Shown in pieces: positions 18,105 through 27,284 of a stretch of DNA of 64,000 nt. Below the pieces are notes generated by a model that was not told the DNA's origin, did not search any database, and saw nothing but the letters and a program-made list of their open reading frames with translations. Both the position numbers and the translations under genes were made by a program. Origin of the DNA: Acidobacteriota bacterium (GTDB lineage: Bacteria > Acidobacteriota > Blastocatellia > Chloracidobacteriales > Chloracidobacteriaceae); NCBI GenBank assembly GCA_016208495.1, contig JACQXX010000136.1:17309-81308 (forward strand), written 5' to 3'. Each line of letters starts with the position of its first letter. Within the stretch, counting starts at the first letter, position 1.

Positions 18105-18845
18105 ATGTCAGAAACGAAACCATCACTCTCAAAGGCCGAAGACCCATTTACTGAACTTTATTTTGCCAATCCAGCGATCTGGGCGATTGTCTTGCTGCCA
18201 GGGGTGTTTTTGGGAATGACCGCTATTTTCCTGATTGCGATGTGGGACCGGTTGCCGGGACGGTGGGTAATTCATTGGGGTGCCTCCGGCCAGCCAGATG
18301 GCTGGGCGACCAAAACACCGTTCTGGGTATTTTTCCCGATTGTTTTTGGGTTTGGGTTGTGGTTGCTAATCAATTGTCTGGGATGGATTACCGGGACGCT
18401 CCTGCGCAAGCACAAAACACTGCCGGTTGATGCGGCTGCTGAGCTGGCGGTGGCCAATATGGTGTTGATTCACACCCTGGCGGCGGGACTGGCCAGTGTG
18501 TTTATGATTCTGGCCGTCTGGTTGCCGCTTGGACGACCCGACAACCCAACCGGAATGATCCTGGTGATCGTTGGCATCCTGGCGCTGGCCATGGTGAGTG
18601 GCATTCGACGGTTGGGGACAGTCATTCGGTCGCTTCACCAGCGAAAAATCCCTGGGCTGGAAGGGTATACCGGTGTGCTCTATCGCAATCCGAATGACCC
18701 GCATTTGTGGGTGCCAAAGCTTTCGGGGCTTGGCTACACGATCAACTTTGCGCATCCCAAAGGCTGGCTGGTATTTCTGGCCATGATTGGAATTCCCTTG
18801 CTCATTGTACTGGGCACTATTTTGTTGCTCGCTTCGGCGAGATAG
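18105..18845 (+). CDS. DUF1648/DUF5808-type membrane protein
   Basis: The product is 246 residues. The DUF1648-like motif is WDRLPGRWVIHWGASGQPDG, followed by membrane segments near 60-80, 110-130 and 145-165, then a soluble loop LYRNPNDPHLWVPK as in DUF5808 domains, and a final membrane segment. Such proteins resemble SdpI-family immunity and sensor proteins, but the function here is unknown. The ATG at 18105 has GGAG upstream; the longer upstream frame only overlaps the methyltransferase and was not used. The next gene starts 14 bp later. Confidence 0.8.
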   Translation: MSETKPSLSKAEDPFTELYFANPAIWAIVLLPGVFLGMTAIFLIAMWDRLPGRWVIHWGASGQPDGWATKTPFWVFFPIVFGFGLWLLINCLGWITGTLLRKHKTLPVDAAAELAVANMVLIHTLAAGLASVFMILAVWLPLGRPDNPTGMILVIVGILALAMVSGIRRLGTVIRSLHQRKIPGLEGYTGVLYRNPNDPHLWVPKLSGLGYTINFAHPKGWLVFLAMIGIPLLIVLGTILLLASAR

Positions 18846-18859
18846 AAAGTTGGTTGGCT

Positions 18860-19333
18860 ATGGTGAGTGTGCTCTTTGTGTGTACTGGAAATATTTGCCG
18901 GTCGCCGTCGGCAGAAGGTGTCTTTCAGTATCTGGTTGATACGGCTGGCCTTAGTGAACAGATCGAAGTGGATTCAGCCGGGACGCACGATTATCACGCT
19001 GGTGAACCGCCGGATCGTCGTTCGCAACAGGCAGCAGCCCGTCGAGGCTACAATTTAAGCCACTTGCGCGCGCGCGAAGTCGAACGCGGCGATTTTCAGC
19101 GGTTTGATTATCTGGTAGCGATGGACCAGGGGCATTATCGCTACTTACGCGCACTCTGCCCACGCGGTCTTGATCACAAAGTAAAGCTTTTCCTGGACTT
19201 TGCTCCGCATTTGAATCTCAAGGATGTACCTGATCCCTACTATGGCGGCGCCCATGGCTTTGAAAACGTGCTCAATTTAATCGAAGAAGCCGCTCGCGGC
19301 CTGCTGGCGGAGATTCAGGAAAACCATTTATAG
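18860..19333 (+). CDS. Low-molecular-weight protein-tyrosine phosphatase
   Basis: The product is 157 residues, the family length. The P-loop CTGNICRS starts at C8 with R14, and the general-acid Asp is in VPDPYYGG near 125. The family dephosphorylates phosphotyrosine proteins and also includes arsenate reductases; the DPYYGG motif favours the phosphatase. The ATG at 18860 puts the P-loop at its usual place; the longer frame upstream overlaps the membrane-protein gene. It is only 14 bp downstream of that gene, so co-transcription is likely. Confidence 0.92.
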   Translation: MVSVLFVCTGNICRSPSAEGVFQYLVDTAGLSEQIEVDSAGTHDYHAGEPPDRRSQQAAARRGYNLSHLRAREVERGDFQRFDYLVAMDQGHYRYLRALCPRGLDHKVKLFLDFAPHLNLKDVPDPYYGGAHGFENVLNLIEEAARGLLAEIQENHL

Positions 19334-19407
19334 ATCGGGGCCTGGGGCTGGAGACATCGGGCCTGGGCCTGAGAAAGACGGCTTGAGCTTAAAATGGAAG
19401 GAATGAC

Positions 19408-19989
19408 ATGAATCGAATTTGTGTATTTTGCGGTTCAAATCCAGGAACGAATCCAGCCTATGTTGAAGCGGCTGTGACAGTTGGAAACCTGCTGGCAGAT
19501 CGGGGGCTTGGACTGGTCTACGGTGGCGGACACGTTGGAATGATGGGCACGATTGCTGACGCCGTGCTGGCGCGAGGTGGGGAAGTGATTGGCGTGATTC
19601 CAGTTGCGCTGGCGGAAAAAGAAGTTGAACACAAAGGCTTAACCAGACTTCACGTTGTCAAATCCATGCACGAACGCAAGGCCCTGATGGCTGATTTGGC
19701 TGATGGTTTTATTGCCTTGCCTGGCGGATTTGGTACGTTCGAAGAATATTGTGAAATCATCACCTGGGCCCAGCTTGGGTTTCATCACAAACCCTGTGGA
19801 TTGCTCAATGTGGCCGGGTATTACAATCATTTGCTGGCCATGATTGACCATGGCGTGGATCAGAAGTTTATTCGTCCGGTGCATCGCCAGTTGGTGATTG
19901 ACGACACGGACGCTGATCAATTACTTGAACGAATGGAAGCATTTGTGCCGCCAGTGGTGGATAAGTGGATCAAGCGGGATGAGACGTAG
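19408..19989 (+). CDS. LOG-family nucleoside 5'-monophosphate phosphoribohydrolase
   Basis: The product is 193 residues. It has the TIGR00730 Rossmann fold: FCGSNPGTNPAY, GLVYGGGHVGMMG, MHERKALM and PGGFGTFEE at 105-113, the signature of LONELY GUY enzymes that release free base from nucleotide monophosphates. In bacteria the role may be cytokinin activation or nucleotide turnover. A ribosome binding site (GGAAGGA) lies just upstream of the ATG. It is the last gene of a four-gene run; heptamers begin about 5 bp after the stop. Confidence 0.92.
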   Translation: MNRICVFCGSNPGTNPAYVEAAVTVGNLLADRGLGLVYGGGHVGMMGTIADAVLARGGEVIGVIPVALAEKEVEHKGLTRLHVVKSMHERKALMADLADGFIALPGGFGTFEEYCEIITWAQLGFHHKPCGLLNVAGYYNHLLAMIDHGVDQKFIRPVHRQLVIDDTDADQLLERMEAFVPPVVDKWIKRDET

Positions 19990-19990
19990 C

Positions 19991-20090
19991 TCTGGGGTTC
20001 AGGGTTCAGGGTTCAGAGGTCAAGATTCAGGGTTTTCGAATTTAGATTCTTTTCATCCTTTTCGTCCTTTTTGTCTTTTTCAGGGAGGGA
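19991..20090. repeat. GGTTCAG heptamers with T-rich tract
   Basis: GGTTCAGGGTTCAG heptamers are followed by GGGTTTTCGAATTT and a TCCTTTTCGTCCTTTTTGTC tract, the inverse of the block at 17142-17284. The GGAGGG just after it serves as the ribosome binding site of the next gene. Confidence 0.75.
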
Positions 20091-20093
20091 ATC

Positions 20094-20747
20094 ATGAGCG
20101 CAAAGTTAAAGCCGATGCTGAGTTTTGAGGAATATCTTGCTTTTGAACGGAAGGTGATTGATCGGCACGAGTTTCTGGATGGGCAGATTTATGCTATGGC
20201 GGGGGAAAGCCTTTCGCACAACCGGATTTGCGCTAATCTCATCGGTGAACTTCATGGCCAACTTAAAAGAAAAAAGCATCAGGTACTTTCACCAAACATG
20301 AAAGTTCGGAGCGGATCCTATCTGGTCGGGCGCCGAATGACAAAAGGCATGTTTTCTTATGCTGACGCAACCGTGGTGTGTGACCAACCGCTGTTTCACG
20401 ACGAACACCAGGATGTGCTTTTAAATCCACGGGTTCTGTTTGAAGTGCTCTCACCATCCACTGAAAACTTTGATCGGGGTGAGAAATTTCACCGCTATGC
20501 CCGCCATCTTGACAGCCTGACGGATTACGTCCTGATTTCCCAAAACCAGCCGATGGTTGAGCATTATCATCGCCAGGAAGATGGGACGTGGCTCTATCGA
20601 GTCACAACTGGCCTCACCGATTTTTTCGAACTCCCAACCATTGACTGTCGGATACAACTCTCGGATCTCTATGACCGGGTTGAATTTCCATCGGTTGAAG
20701 AAGATCTGGGTGATGCAGAACTCGAAGACACGATTGAACCAAGCTAA
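20094..20747 (+). CDS. Uma2-family putative endonuclease
   Basis: The product is 217 residues. It has the classic Uma2 start (LSFEEYLAFERKVIDRHEFLDGQIYAMAGES), then SYADATVVCDQ (Asp), VLFEVLSPSTENFDRGEKFHRYARH (Glu and conserved Arg) and TDYVLISQNQPMVEHYHRQ. The fold is PD-(D/E)XK-like; the role is unproven. It differs strongly from the Uma2 at 8556 and lacks its coiled-coil tail. Its ribosome binding site GGGAGGG directly follows a heptamer block, and another heptamer block begins right after the stop, so the gene is bracketed by repeats. Confidence 0.9.
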   Translation: MSAKLKPMLSFEEYLAFERKVIDRHEFLDGQIYAMAGESLSHNRICANLIGELHGQLKRKKHQVLSPNMKVRSGSYLVGRRMTKGMFSYADATVVCDQPLFHDEHQDVLLNPRVLFEVLSPSTENFDRGEKFHRYARHLDSLTDYVLISQNQPMVEHYHRQEDGTWLYRVTTGLTDFFELPTIDCRIQLSDLYDRVEFPSVEEDLGDAELEDTIEPS

Positions 20748-20750
20748 AAG

Positions 20751-20917
20751 GGTTTAGGGTTCAGGGTTCAGGGTTTCAAAACAGAAAAATGCTTTGTTTG
20801 CTACCAGCAGACTTTGCAGCATTTCAAGATCTAAACTTCGAAACCCTGAAAATGTTTAACCTTATGACCCCTGGTTTCCAAACCCTGAACCCTGAACCCT
20901 GAACCCTGAACCCTGAT
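20751..20917. repeat. Inverted GGTTCAG/CTGAACC heptamer-armed element
   Basis: The left arm is GGTTCAG-type (20751-20776), the right arm CTGAACC-type (20879-20916), around a ~100-bp core with no ORF. It lies between two convergent genes, where the inverted arms could fold into a terminator-like hairpin in either direction. Confidence 0.8.
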
Positions 20918-20920
20918 TTC

Positions 20921-23900
20921 TCACTTTCCTCCAGCCTTCCACACCACCACTTCGCGATTTCGGCGGGCAAAGTCAAAGAGCCCAGGCGCCTGTACCCGCT
21001 GCTCGACAACAACTCGTTGACGTTCTTCATTTCGTTCGAGGATTCGTCCCTGAGCATCTGTCACCAGAACCTGGGGTTTGTTTGCGGATGGATTGTCGGC
21101 AAAACTCGTCACGGTACCGAGTTTGATTTCTTCATACAATTGCGGAACGCGCACCACGCCGTATCCAAGCCATTCGGCCAGGGTGATGCGGCGATCTTTT
21201 GGGTTGAAATCTGCCTGATGGGCTTCGATTCCATCGTGCATCAACGAATAGGTCAGCAGTCCATGTTGAAGGCGATTGTCTTCGAGCGCCACATTGTCGG
21301 CCTGAGTCGCGGTCAAAATCCGCATGCCTTTGTCGTAGGAAAGCTGCCCCAGTCCCCGGCTTCCCATTGGGCCTGGTTTAAAGCCTCCACCTTCGACGGC
21401 GGCAGCGGACTGGCAGGCATCAATCACCATTGTGAGTTCTCCGGCGTCAATGTCGCGCAGCCAGCGGGTCAGTTCGTCGCTTGAAATACAGCGGGATAGA
21501 AACGCTTTTGACAAAACTTCACTCTCGCCAGTATCGCTTGGCACCAAATAAAACACACCGTCCGCATCAGCGTAGCCATGACCGGCAAAGGCAAAAATCA
21601 CGACATCTTCGGGGGTTGTGGATTGTAACTTTACGGCGTTCGGGATGGTTCGCAATTGTTCATGGCTGAGTTTTTGGCCAGCCAGTGCCTCAATCACGGC
21701 TTGAAGGTTCGCTTTGGTGGCGAAATCCACGGATTTTTTGTTTTCCACAGACTTTTCCACAGCTTCGGAGGTCAGCAACACCGGGACCACTTCTTCATAG
21801 GCTCCTGACTGACCAAGCAAATTCGTCAATGTGGATTGAATTCGCCGGGCGTCGTTGGCGGCATAGCGGAGATTGAGTTTCGGGTGCTGATTGGTATTGA
21901 CGCCAACGGCGATCACATAGGCCCGTCCGCGAGCTGGTGTTACGGTGGATGGAATCTTGAATGTCTGACGGGCAGTGGCTGATTTCACCCGGTCTACGTT
22001 AAACGCATAGGCCGAAAATTCGACTTCTTTCACGTTGCGTGAGCGTGGAAGTTTAATCCCTGCAAAGGTTAACGTGGCTTTTCCGGTCGCCGGATCAACT
22101 GATACTTCGCCGTTGTTTTCAGGCGCGTAGCCGACCAGTTGCCCATCTCGAAACAGCCGCACGTCATACACCCCGGTCGTTTTCTCAAGTTTTTGAGTGC
22201 CCCGCTGGATGGTGCCGCTCATTCGGGCGACTTCAAGCGTGATCTTGACCGTTTGAGGTGAATCTGGGGTAATTCCAGTAATGGCAATATGTGGCTGAAC
22301 CCGGTTGAGCGTTGTAATGTTTGGAATTGCCGGAAGGGATTCGCCAGCCAGCAATCGGGCCAGCAGGCGAGGTTCATAATACTGCCGGAGAAAAATCTCG
22401 GGTGCCAGCGGGCGGGTTGGTTCATCGGGCGCGATCCAGTGAATGCCTCGAATCTGATCGGGGTTGTTGGTATCAAAGCGCCCATCAGGGGTCAATACCA
22501 GCCAGTCACCAGTTTCAAATGAGGTCAAACACGCAAGTTCCGCGCCGGTCTGGACACTCCAGATTCGGGAAGTACTGTCAAAGCTTTGTGAAAGCAGTAA
22601 CTGGTCATTGGCAAAAAACTCGACGGCGCCAACCGGCCCCACGTGACCTTTCAAAACCCGTAGTTGAGTCCCAGTCGCGGCATCCCACAAGCGGATGGTT
22701 GTGTCCCAACTATTGGTGGCAATGGTCTTGCCATCGGCTGAATAAGCAACTGCCTGGACATAAGTTGAGTGACCTTTGAGGTGACGAACCAGCTTTTCGG
22801 TTTCGAGATCCCATACCTGCACATCAAACAGCGTGGCATCGTCCATTGAACTGGTGGCCACAACCATCTGTTTTTTATCAGGTGAAAAGGCGATGTCCTG
22901 TACCCAGGTGTTGCCATCGGTACTCACCAGCAGCTTTTTCAAAATCCGGCGTGACATCAAGCCCTGCACATACACCAGCAGTTTGCCGCTTTCGTCCGGC
23001 TCAATGGCATAGGCAATCTGGGTACAATCCGGGGTAAAAGCAATCGGCGCATCAAGATTGGATGTTTTCTTGATTTGCATTCGCTCTTTGCCGGTGGCGA
23101 GATCAAACATCCGCACGGTGAAATCAAAACTGTTGGTAACCAGATATTTGCTGTCAGGTGAATAGGCAACGGATGAAACATCATCGGTGTGGCCAGTCAG
23201 CGTCAGGAGCTGGTTTCCAGTCTGGATATCCCAGATTCCGACATTTCCACGACTCGTTGCGGCCAGGAGTCGGCCATCCGGCGAAATTTTGGCATCTGGC
23301 AGCAAGATTTCATAAGCGGAGGTGCCCACTTCGACGGCTCGCCCGGTGGCGGCATCTCGCACAAATACAGCGTTTCCCTGAACGGTTGCCACTTGCAGCC
23401 CCGCTGGTGTGATGGTTGTTCTGGCAACGACGCTTGGATTCCCATTCAGGCGGCTGACTTCGGCGCCGGTGGCCGTGTCAAGAATCCGAACCACTTTTTC
23501 CTCAATCACCGCTTTGAGTTTTCCATCCGGGGACAGATAGGCTTCCGGGCGGAGGTCTGGTTCACCTTTTCCACGTTTGCTTTCAATGATTTTCCCCGTT
23601 GCCAGGTCCCACACTTTGCGTGAAATGTTGTTCCGCCAGATGAGGCGGGTTTGATCGAGTGAGAACGAAAACTCACCGCTTTCAATATAATCGCCATCGG
23701 TGATTCGAATCCGTTTGACGAGTTTTCCGGTGACCAGATCCCACAACCGAAAACTGAATTCACTGAGTACTACGACCAGCCGTTTATCAGGTGAAATGGC
23801 ACCGCTGACCCAGCCATCCTGATAGCCTTTGTTGTCAGTGTTGCCGGTAAAGCGTCGGATTTCACGCCCGCTTTGGACGTCCCAGACAATGGCGGTGCCA

Positions 23901-24208
23901 TCCATCCAGCTTCCAGTCACCGCCAGCGAGCCGTCTTCAGAAAAAGTCACTGAATCAACATCCATCGTGTGCCCGAGTTGCACGACCAGGCGCGGTTGGC
24001 TGTAATCAACTTCAACCACTGGATCTTTCGGTTTGGGCTTTGGCGGTTGGGCATTGGTCGAGGATTTGGTCGAAGTTGGCGGTTTCACTGTCCGGGATTG
24101 TTTGGGCAAACCAGCCGAGGGCTTCTTTTTTTGAGGTGCGCCCTGAATCAGAAGCGGAATTTGAAAAATAATGAGAGCAAGTGAGAGAAAATAAAAGAAA
24201 CGATTCAT
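20921..24208 (-). CDS. WD40-repeat protein with C-terminal caspase-like (C14) domain
   Basis: The product is about 1,095 residues. A signal peptide (FFYFLSLALIIFQIPLLIQG) is followed by a Pro/Lys-rich linker, then ~12 WD40 blades with repeated SPDGKxxA and IRLWDAATG motifs (about 75-600). A beta region follows, and from ~759 a caspase-like domain: RAYVIAVGVN, the catalytic His in FAFAGHGYAD (near 876) and the catalytic Cys in MVIDACQSA (near 931). Fusions of WD40 propellers with C14 peptidases are common in Acidobacteria and Cyanobacteria and are thought to be sensor-protease proteins; the substrate is unknown. The export signal suggests action outside the cytoplasm. The ATG at 24208 is preferred over the upstream GTG. 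Confidence 0.92.
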   Translation of the reverse strand: MNRFFYFLSLALIIFQIPLLIQGAPQKKKPSAGLPKQSRTVKPPTSTKSSTNAQPPKPKPKDPVVEVDYSQPRLVVQLGHTMDVDSVTFSEDGSLAVTGSWMDGTAIVWDVQSGREIRRFTGNTDNKGYQDGWVSGAISPDKRLVVVLSEFSFRLWDLVTGKLVKRIRITDGDYIESGEFSFSLDQTRLIWRNNISRKVWDLATGKIIESKRGKGEPDLRPEAYLSPDGKLKAVIEEKVVRILDTATGAEVSRLNGNPSVVARTTITPAGLQVATVQGNAVFVRDAATGRAVEVGTSAYEILLPDAKISPDGRLLAATSRGNVGIWDIQTGNQLLTLTGHTDDVSSVAYSPDSKYLVTNSFDFTVRMFDLATGKERMQIKKTSNLDAPIAFTPDCTQIAYAIEPDESGKLLVYVQGLMSRRILKKLLVSTDGNTWVQDIAFSPDKKQMVVATSSMDDATLFDVQVWDLETEKLVRHLKGHSTYVQAVAYSADGKTIATNSWDTTIRLWDAATGTQLRVLKGHVGPVGAVEFFANDQLLLSQSFDSTSRIWSVQTGAELACLTSFETGDWLVLTPDGRFDTNNPDQIRGIHWIAPDEPTRPLAPEIFLRQYYEPRLLARLLAGESLPAIPNITTLNRVQPHIAITGITPDSPQTVKITLEVARMSGTIQRGTQKLEKTTGVYDVRLFRDGQLVGYAPENNGEVSVDPATGKATLTFAGIKLPRSRNVKEVEFSAYAFNVDRVKSATARQTFKIPSTVTPARGRAYVIAVGVNTNQHPKLNLRYAANDARRIQSTLTNLLGQSGAYEEVVPVLLTSEAVEKSVENKKSVDFATKANLQAVIEALAGQKLSHEQLRTIPNAVKLQSTTPEDVVIFAFAGHGYADADGVFYLVPSDTGESEVLSKAFLSRCISSDELTRWLRDIDAGELTMVIDACQSAAAVEGGGFKPGPMGSRGLGQLSYDKGMRILTATQADNVALEDNRLQHGLLTYSLMHDGIEAHQADFNPKDRRITLAEWLGYGVVRVPQLYEEIKLGTVTSFADNPSANKPQVLVTDAQGRILERNEERQRVVVEQRVQAPGLFDFARRNREVVVWKAGGK

Positions 24209-24390
24209 ACGTACCACCGCGAAATGAAGAGTGAGTCGTGAGTAGCAGGTAGTCAGAACAAAATCAGGATTTCCCCAGCCTGGCTCTCCAACAAAAACAA
24301 TATCCGTGGTCCAATTTCTGATGCAACTGCCAGTATTGCCAGCCCTGTGCTCAATCGCATTTGATTAACTTCAGCATAGGTGGTTTCCAC

Positions 24391-24460
24391 TATAGATTTC
24401 CAGATAAAGAAACCACGGAATACACGGAAAATAAATCCAGATTTTTCAATAATTTCTGAG
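24391..24460. repeat. TATAGATTTTCAGA / CCACGGAATACACGG family, copy
   Basis: It begins TATAGATTTCCAGATAA, then GAAACCACGGAATACACGG and AATTTCTGAG. Related copies lie at 25349, 29078 (inverted) and 33957, with shorter relatives at 7495 and 30826. This copy and the one at 25349 flank the ABC ATPase gene in the same orientation. The remainder of the 24209-24499 gap shows nothing else recognisable. Confidence 0.8.
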
Positions 24461-24499
24461 ATTCCATACAGGCTATAAAAATACAACTTTGGGTGCTCA

Positions 24500-25333
24500 T
24501 CATTCAGAACTATTCTCTCTGGATGCTTTGTTTGGCCTGGAACCCGGCGACTTTTTGGGATGGGCGCGTTCACCCTCAAAGCTTTTTAAAAATTCTTGCA
24601 CGGCTGCCTGATCATCATCAGTGGCTGTGAGAGATCGAAACAATGATTCCAAATCGCGACGATGGGCAGATTGCAGCAATGTCTGAGTTTCACCATCGGC
24701 GACAATCGCCCCTTGATTGACGATAATGACCCGTTCGCAAAGCCGCTGCACGACATCGAGCACATGCGAACAATACAAAACCGTTTTCCCCTGGTCGGCC
24801 AGACCACGGACAAGATCTTTCACTGTATGCGCGGCGTTGGCATCAAGTCCTGAAAGGGGTTCATCCATCAAAATAACTTCTGGATCGTGGAGCAACGCGG
24901 CTGACAGCACGACTTTTTGGCGCATTCCCTTGCTCAAAGTATCAAGCCGGCGATTGCCCTGGTCCGCAATATGAAAGAGTTTCAGCAGTTGATGAGATCG
25001 GTCGGCAACCTGCTCAGGAGACATATCGTGGAGCGCCCCAACCAGGGCCAGATATTCATTTCCGCTCAAGGTTGAATACACGGTGCCCAGTTCTGGTACA
25101 TACCCAATCCGTTTTTTGACCTCAAGCGGTTGTTCTTCAACGGAATAACCTGCCACAACCGCTTTTCCGGAGGTTGGTTTCAGGACCCCGACCAGGATTT
25201 TGACGGTGGTTGATTTCCCGGCGCCGTTCGGTCCTAAAAAGCCGCAGACCTGACCTGAAGGAATGTGAAAGCTCACAGCACGAAGCGCCTCAACCGTGCC
25301 AAACGTTTTGGTCAGATTGGTAACTTCAATCAT
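24500..25333 (-). CDS. ABC transporter ATP-binding protein without adjacent permease
   Basis: The product is 277 residues. Walker A is GPNGAGKST (near 33-41), the Q-loop region RIGYVPELG, the signature LSKGMRQ, Walker B VILMDEP and the switch His in YCSHV. It matches the CcmA/NatA-type exporter ATPases, which work with a separate membrane permease. No permease lies on either side: the neighbours are the WD40-caspase and VWFA genes, and both flanks carry the same dispersed repeat. It is therefore an orphan; it may serve a permease encoded elsewhere. The last ~35 residues are polar and Lys/Ser-rich. Confidence 0.9.
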   Translation of the reverse strand: MIEVTNLTKTFGTVEALRAVSFHIPSGQVCGFLGPNGAGKSTTVKILVGVLKPTSGKAVVAGYSVEEQPLEVKKRIGYVPELGTVYSTLSGNEYLALVGALHDMSPEQVADRSHQLLKLFHIADQGNRRLDTLSKGMRQKVVLSAALLHDPEVILMDEPLSGLDANAAHTVKDLVRGLADQGKTVLYCSHVLDVVQRLCERVIIVNQGAIVADGETQTLLQSAHRRDLESLFRSLTATDDDQAAVQEFLKSFEGERAHPKKSPGSRPNKASRENSSE

Positions 25334-25348
25334 GCGGTATCCTCGACA

Positions 25349-25430
25349 TATATGGATTTTCAGAATAAGAAACCGCGGGAATCACGGAATACACGGAAAA
25401 TAAACCCAAATTTTTCAATGATTTCTGAGG
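25349..25430. repeat. TATAGATTTTCAGA / CCACGGAATACACGG family, copy
   Basis: It reads TATGGATTTTCAGAATAAG, then ACGGAATACACGG and TTTTTCAATGATTTCTGAGG. It matches the copy at 24391 over about 70 bp and sits directly upstream of the ABC ATPase start. Nothing else is recognised between it and 25559. Confidence 0.8.
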
Positions 25431-25559
25431 TTTTAACAAAATATAGGCTGAGGAAATTTTTTCCGGAAAGGTATTGGTTTTTCAAAAACATAATGGGTAC
25501 AGCAACGCTGTACCCATGGCTTTTGGTCATTTCACGGTTCGTTCGAAGTGGAGCTGGGG

Positions 25560-27260
25560 TTATTGGTGCGCATAGTAGCCACGCCGGGAACGAACCTGGG
25601 CATCTGCCACGTTGATGCGGACGCGAATTTTACGGAAACTGCCGTCACGTGTGGTATTGGTCGGATAATAGCCCAGGCTGTAAATGGTGCGCAGCTCATT
25701 GGCTACCTGATCGTAACTTCCTTCCAGGTCTTCCACCCGCCGGGCATAAATCACCTTTCCTCCGGTTGCTTCGGCGATTTCCTTCAACTGCCGCTGGGCA
25801 ACGGCATATCCGCGGGAAATCTTCATCCCAAATTCTTCAATTGCGGCTTCCTCGGTATCAAGGTAAATCGGAAACATAATGGTATCGGTTTCCTGGATCC
25901 GGCTCATCAGTTCTTCATAGGTGATATCTGAACCGTCTCCGGGCTGACCGGGCAGCGCATTGTCCACGCCGTCCGACATAATCACAATTGCGTTGCGTTC
26001 GCCTTTGACTCCGACCAGAACCGAGTTAATCGTGTAATCAAGCGCGTCGTAGAAATTGGTGCCGCCATCGGGTTCACGAATGCCTTCAATGCGCTGGCGG
26101 AGCTTTTGGCGGTCATTGGTGAGTGGCGAAACCAGTCGTGGCGTCGCTGTAAACGTTACAATCGCAACTTTATCTTCCGGACGAGTCGCCTGGATAAACC
26201 GCATGGCCGACCGTTTGATCAGATTGATTTTTTCCTTAACGCTTCCGCTCAAATCAATCAACAGCACCAGGTTAAACGGCATCGTCACTGGCTGGAAGTG
26301 AACCAGTTCCTGTTGGATCCCATCTTCAAACAAGGTGAAATCCTCTTTGCGCAGGTTGGTGACGGCCTCGCCCGTCCGTTTGCTGACTGCCGCGTTAAGC
26401 GTGACGAGGTCGGATTCAATTCGCAGGATATTGTCATCGTCCAGGTCTGCATCTGGGCCTGTGGAAGCCGGGTTTGACGTACGGGGTGACGGTTTAAGCG
26501 ATTCGGGACGTCCGCGGCCCCCGCCTAAGAAATCATCATCCGCCTGGGGGCGAGCCGGGGCTGGATCTTTCGCTGCGATTTGGATTTGCTGCTCTTTTCC
26601 AGGTGTGGTCAGGATGACGTTGCCACGTTCTGAACGACCCATGACCATACCGCCACCTTTTCCCATCGTTCCTTGAAGTGAATGATCATCCCCAGTGCCG
26701 AAGGTCTGAACTGTGAGATTGGTGCGGACAACGCCGCGAGCTGAATACAGTGTGACATCAGCGTTGGATTTTTCAGGGACCACGAGTTGAACGTCTCCTT
26801 GCACGGTTGAAGCGAGGATACTCGCCGCCGAACCGGAGACTTCGATGTTTCCACTATCGCTCGTAAGGCGAAGGTTGGTGCCTTCGGGGACTGAGAGCCG
26901 TAAATCAATACCCAGTCCACCCGCGGGCGGGCGAGTTCGGATCATCACCTGGCTGCCGGCTGTGTCTTCCTGGAACACAATTTCATCTGGTTGCACGGCT
27001 GGCCCGGCAGCTCCGTGCCGCCCAGATAACATTTCCATCCCCTGACGGTTGGTCAAGACCACCTGAATATTTCCGCCGAGGTTTTCGACCCGGAGTGTGC
27101 ACTGTGGTGGAAGGGGAATATTGGTACTGTCGCGCACCTGGCGAGCCTGTCCGTTGACGGTGCTCAACAACGGAAAACTGGTGAAACTCAGCGTAGCACA
27201 CATCAGAATGCATACCACACGCCATACTTGACCCTGCGAATCACGATTCAAGCAACGCAT
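25560..27260 (-). CDS. Secreted protein with acidobacterial VWFA-related domain
   Basis: The product is 566 residues. A signal peptide occupies ~1-35 (VVCILMCATLSFTSFPLL). Residues ~40-210 form a DUF4097-like repeated beta region (LRLTSDSGNIEVSG, STVQGDVQLVV). A Pro/Asp-rich linker leads to the VWFA-related domain: SDLVTLNAAVSKRTGEAV, DFTLFEDGIQQEL, then the MIDAS motif LLIDLSGS near 335, GGTNFYDAL and IVIMSDGVDN, ending YYAHQ. VWA domains bind protein ligands through a metal ion; the partner is unknown. This domain architecture is strongly enriched in Acidobacteria. The ATG at 27260 is chosen for its GGGAGTAGG ribosome binding site; the open frame upstream lies in a MITE. Confidence 0.9.
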   Translation of the reverse strand: MRCLNRDSQGQVWRVVCILMCATLSFTSFPLLSTVNGQARQVRDSTNIPLPPQCTLRVENLGGNIQVVLTNRQGMEMLSGRHGAAGPAVQPDEIVFQEDTAGSQVMIRTRPPAGGLGIDLRLSVPEGTNLRLTSDSGNIEVSGSAASILASTVQGDVQLVVPEKSNADVTLYSARGVVRTNLTVQTFGTGDDHSLQGTMGKGGGMVMGRSERGNVILTTPGKEQQIQIAAKDPAPARPQADDDFLGGGRGRPESLKPSPRTSNPASTGPDADLDDDNILRIESDLVTLNAAVSKRTGEAVTNLRKEDFTLFEDGIQQELVHFQPVTMPFNLVLLIDLSGSVKEKINLIKRSAMRFIQATRPEDKVAIVTFTATPRLVSPLTNDRQKLRQRIEGIREPDGGTNFYDALDYTINSVLVGVKGERNAIVIMSDGVDNALPGQPGDGSDITYEELMSRIQETDTIMFPIYLDTEEAAIEEFGMKISRGYAVAQRQLKEIAEATGGKVIYARRVEDLEGSYDQVANELRTIYSLGYYPTNTTRDGSFRKIRVRINVADAQVRSRRGYYAHQ

Positions 27261-27284
27261 GAGACCTACTCCCTTTGGAATGAA

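Noticed and set aside
24253..24579. A 108-codon minus-strand ORF downstream of the ABC ATPase
   Set aside because: It overlaps the end of the ATPase gene in another frame and is mostly repeat sequence (KSGFIFRVFRGFF-type translation of the CACGGAA repeat).
24391..25430. A composite transposon carrying the ABC ATPase
   Set aside because: The flanking repeats are short, without clear complete ends at either copy and without transposase; only the arrangement is noted.
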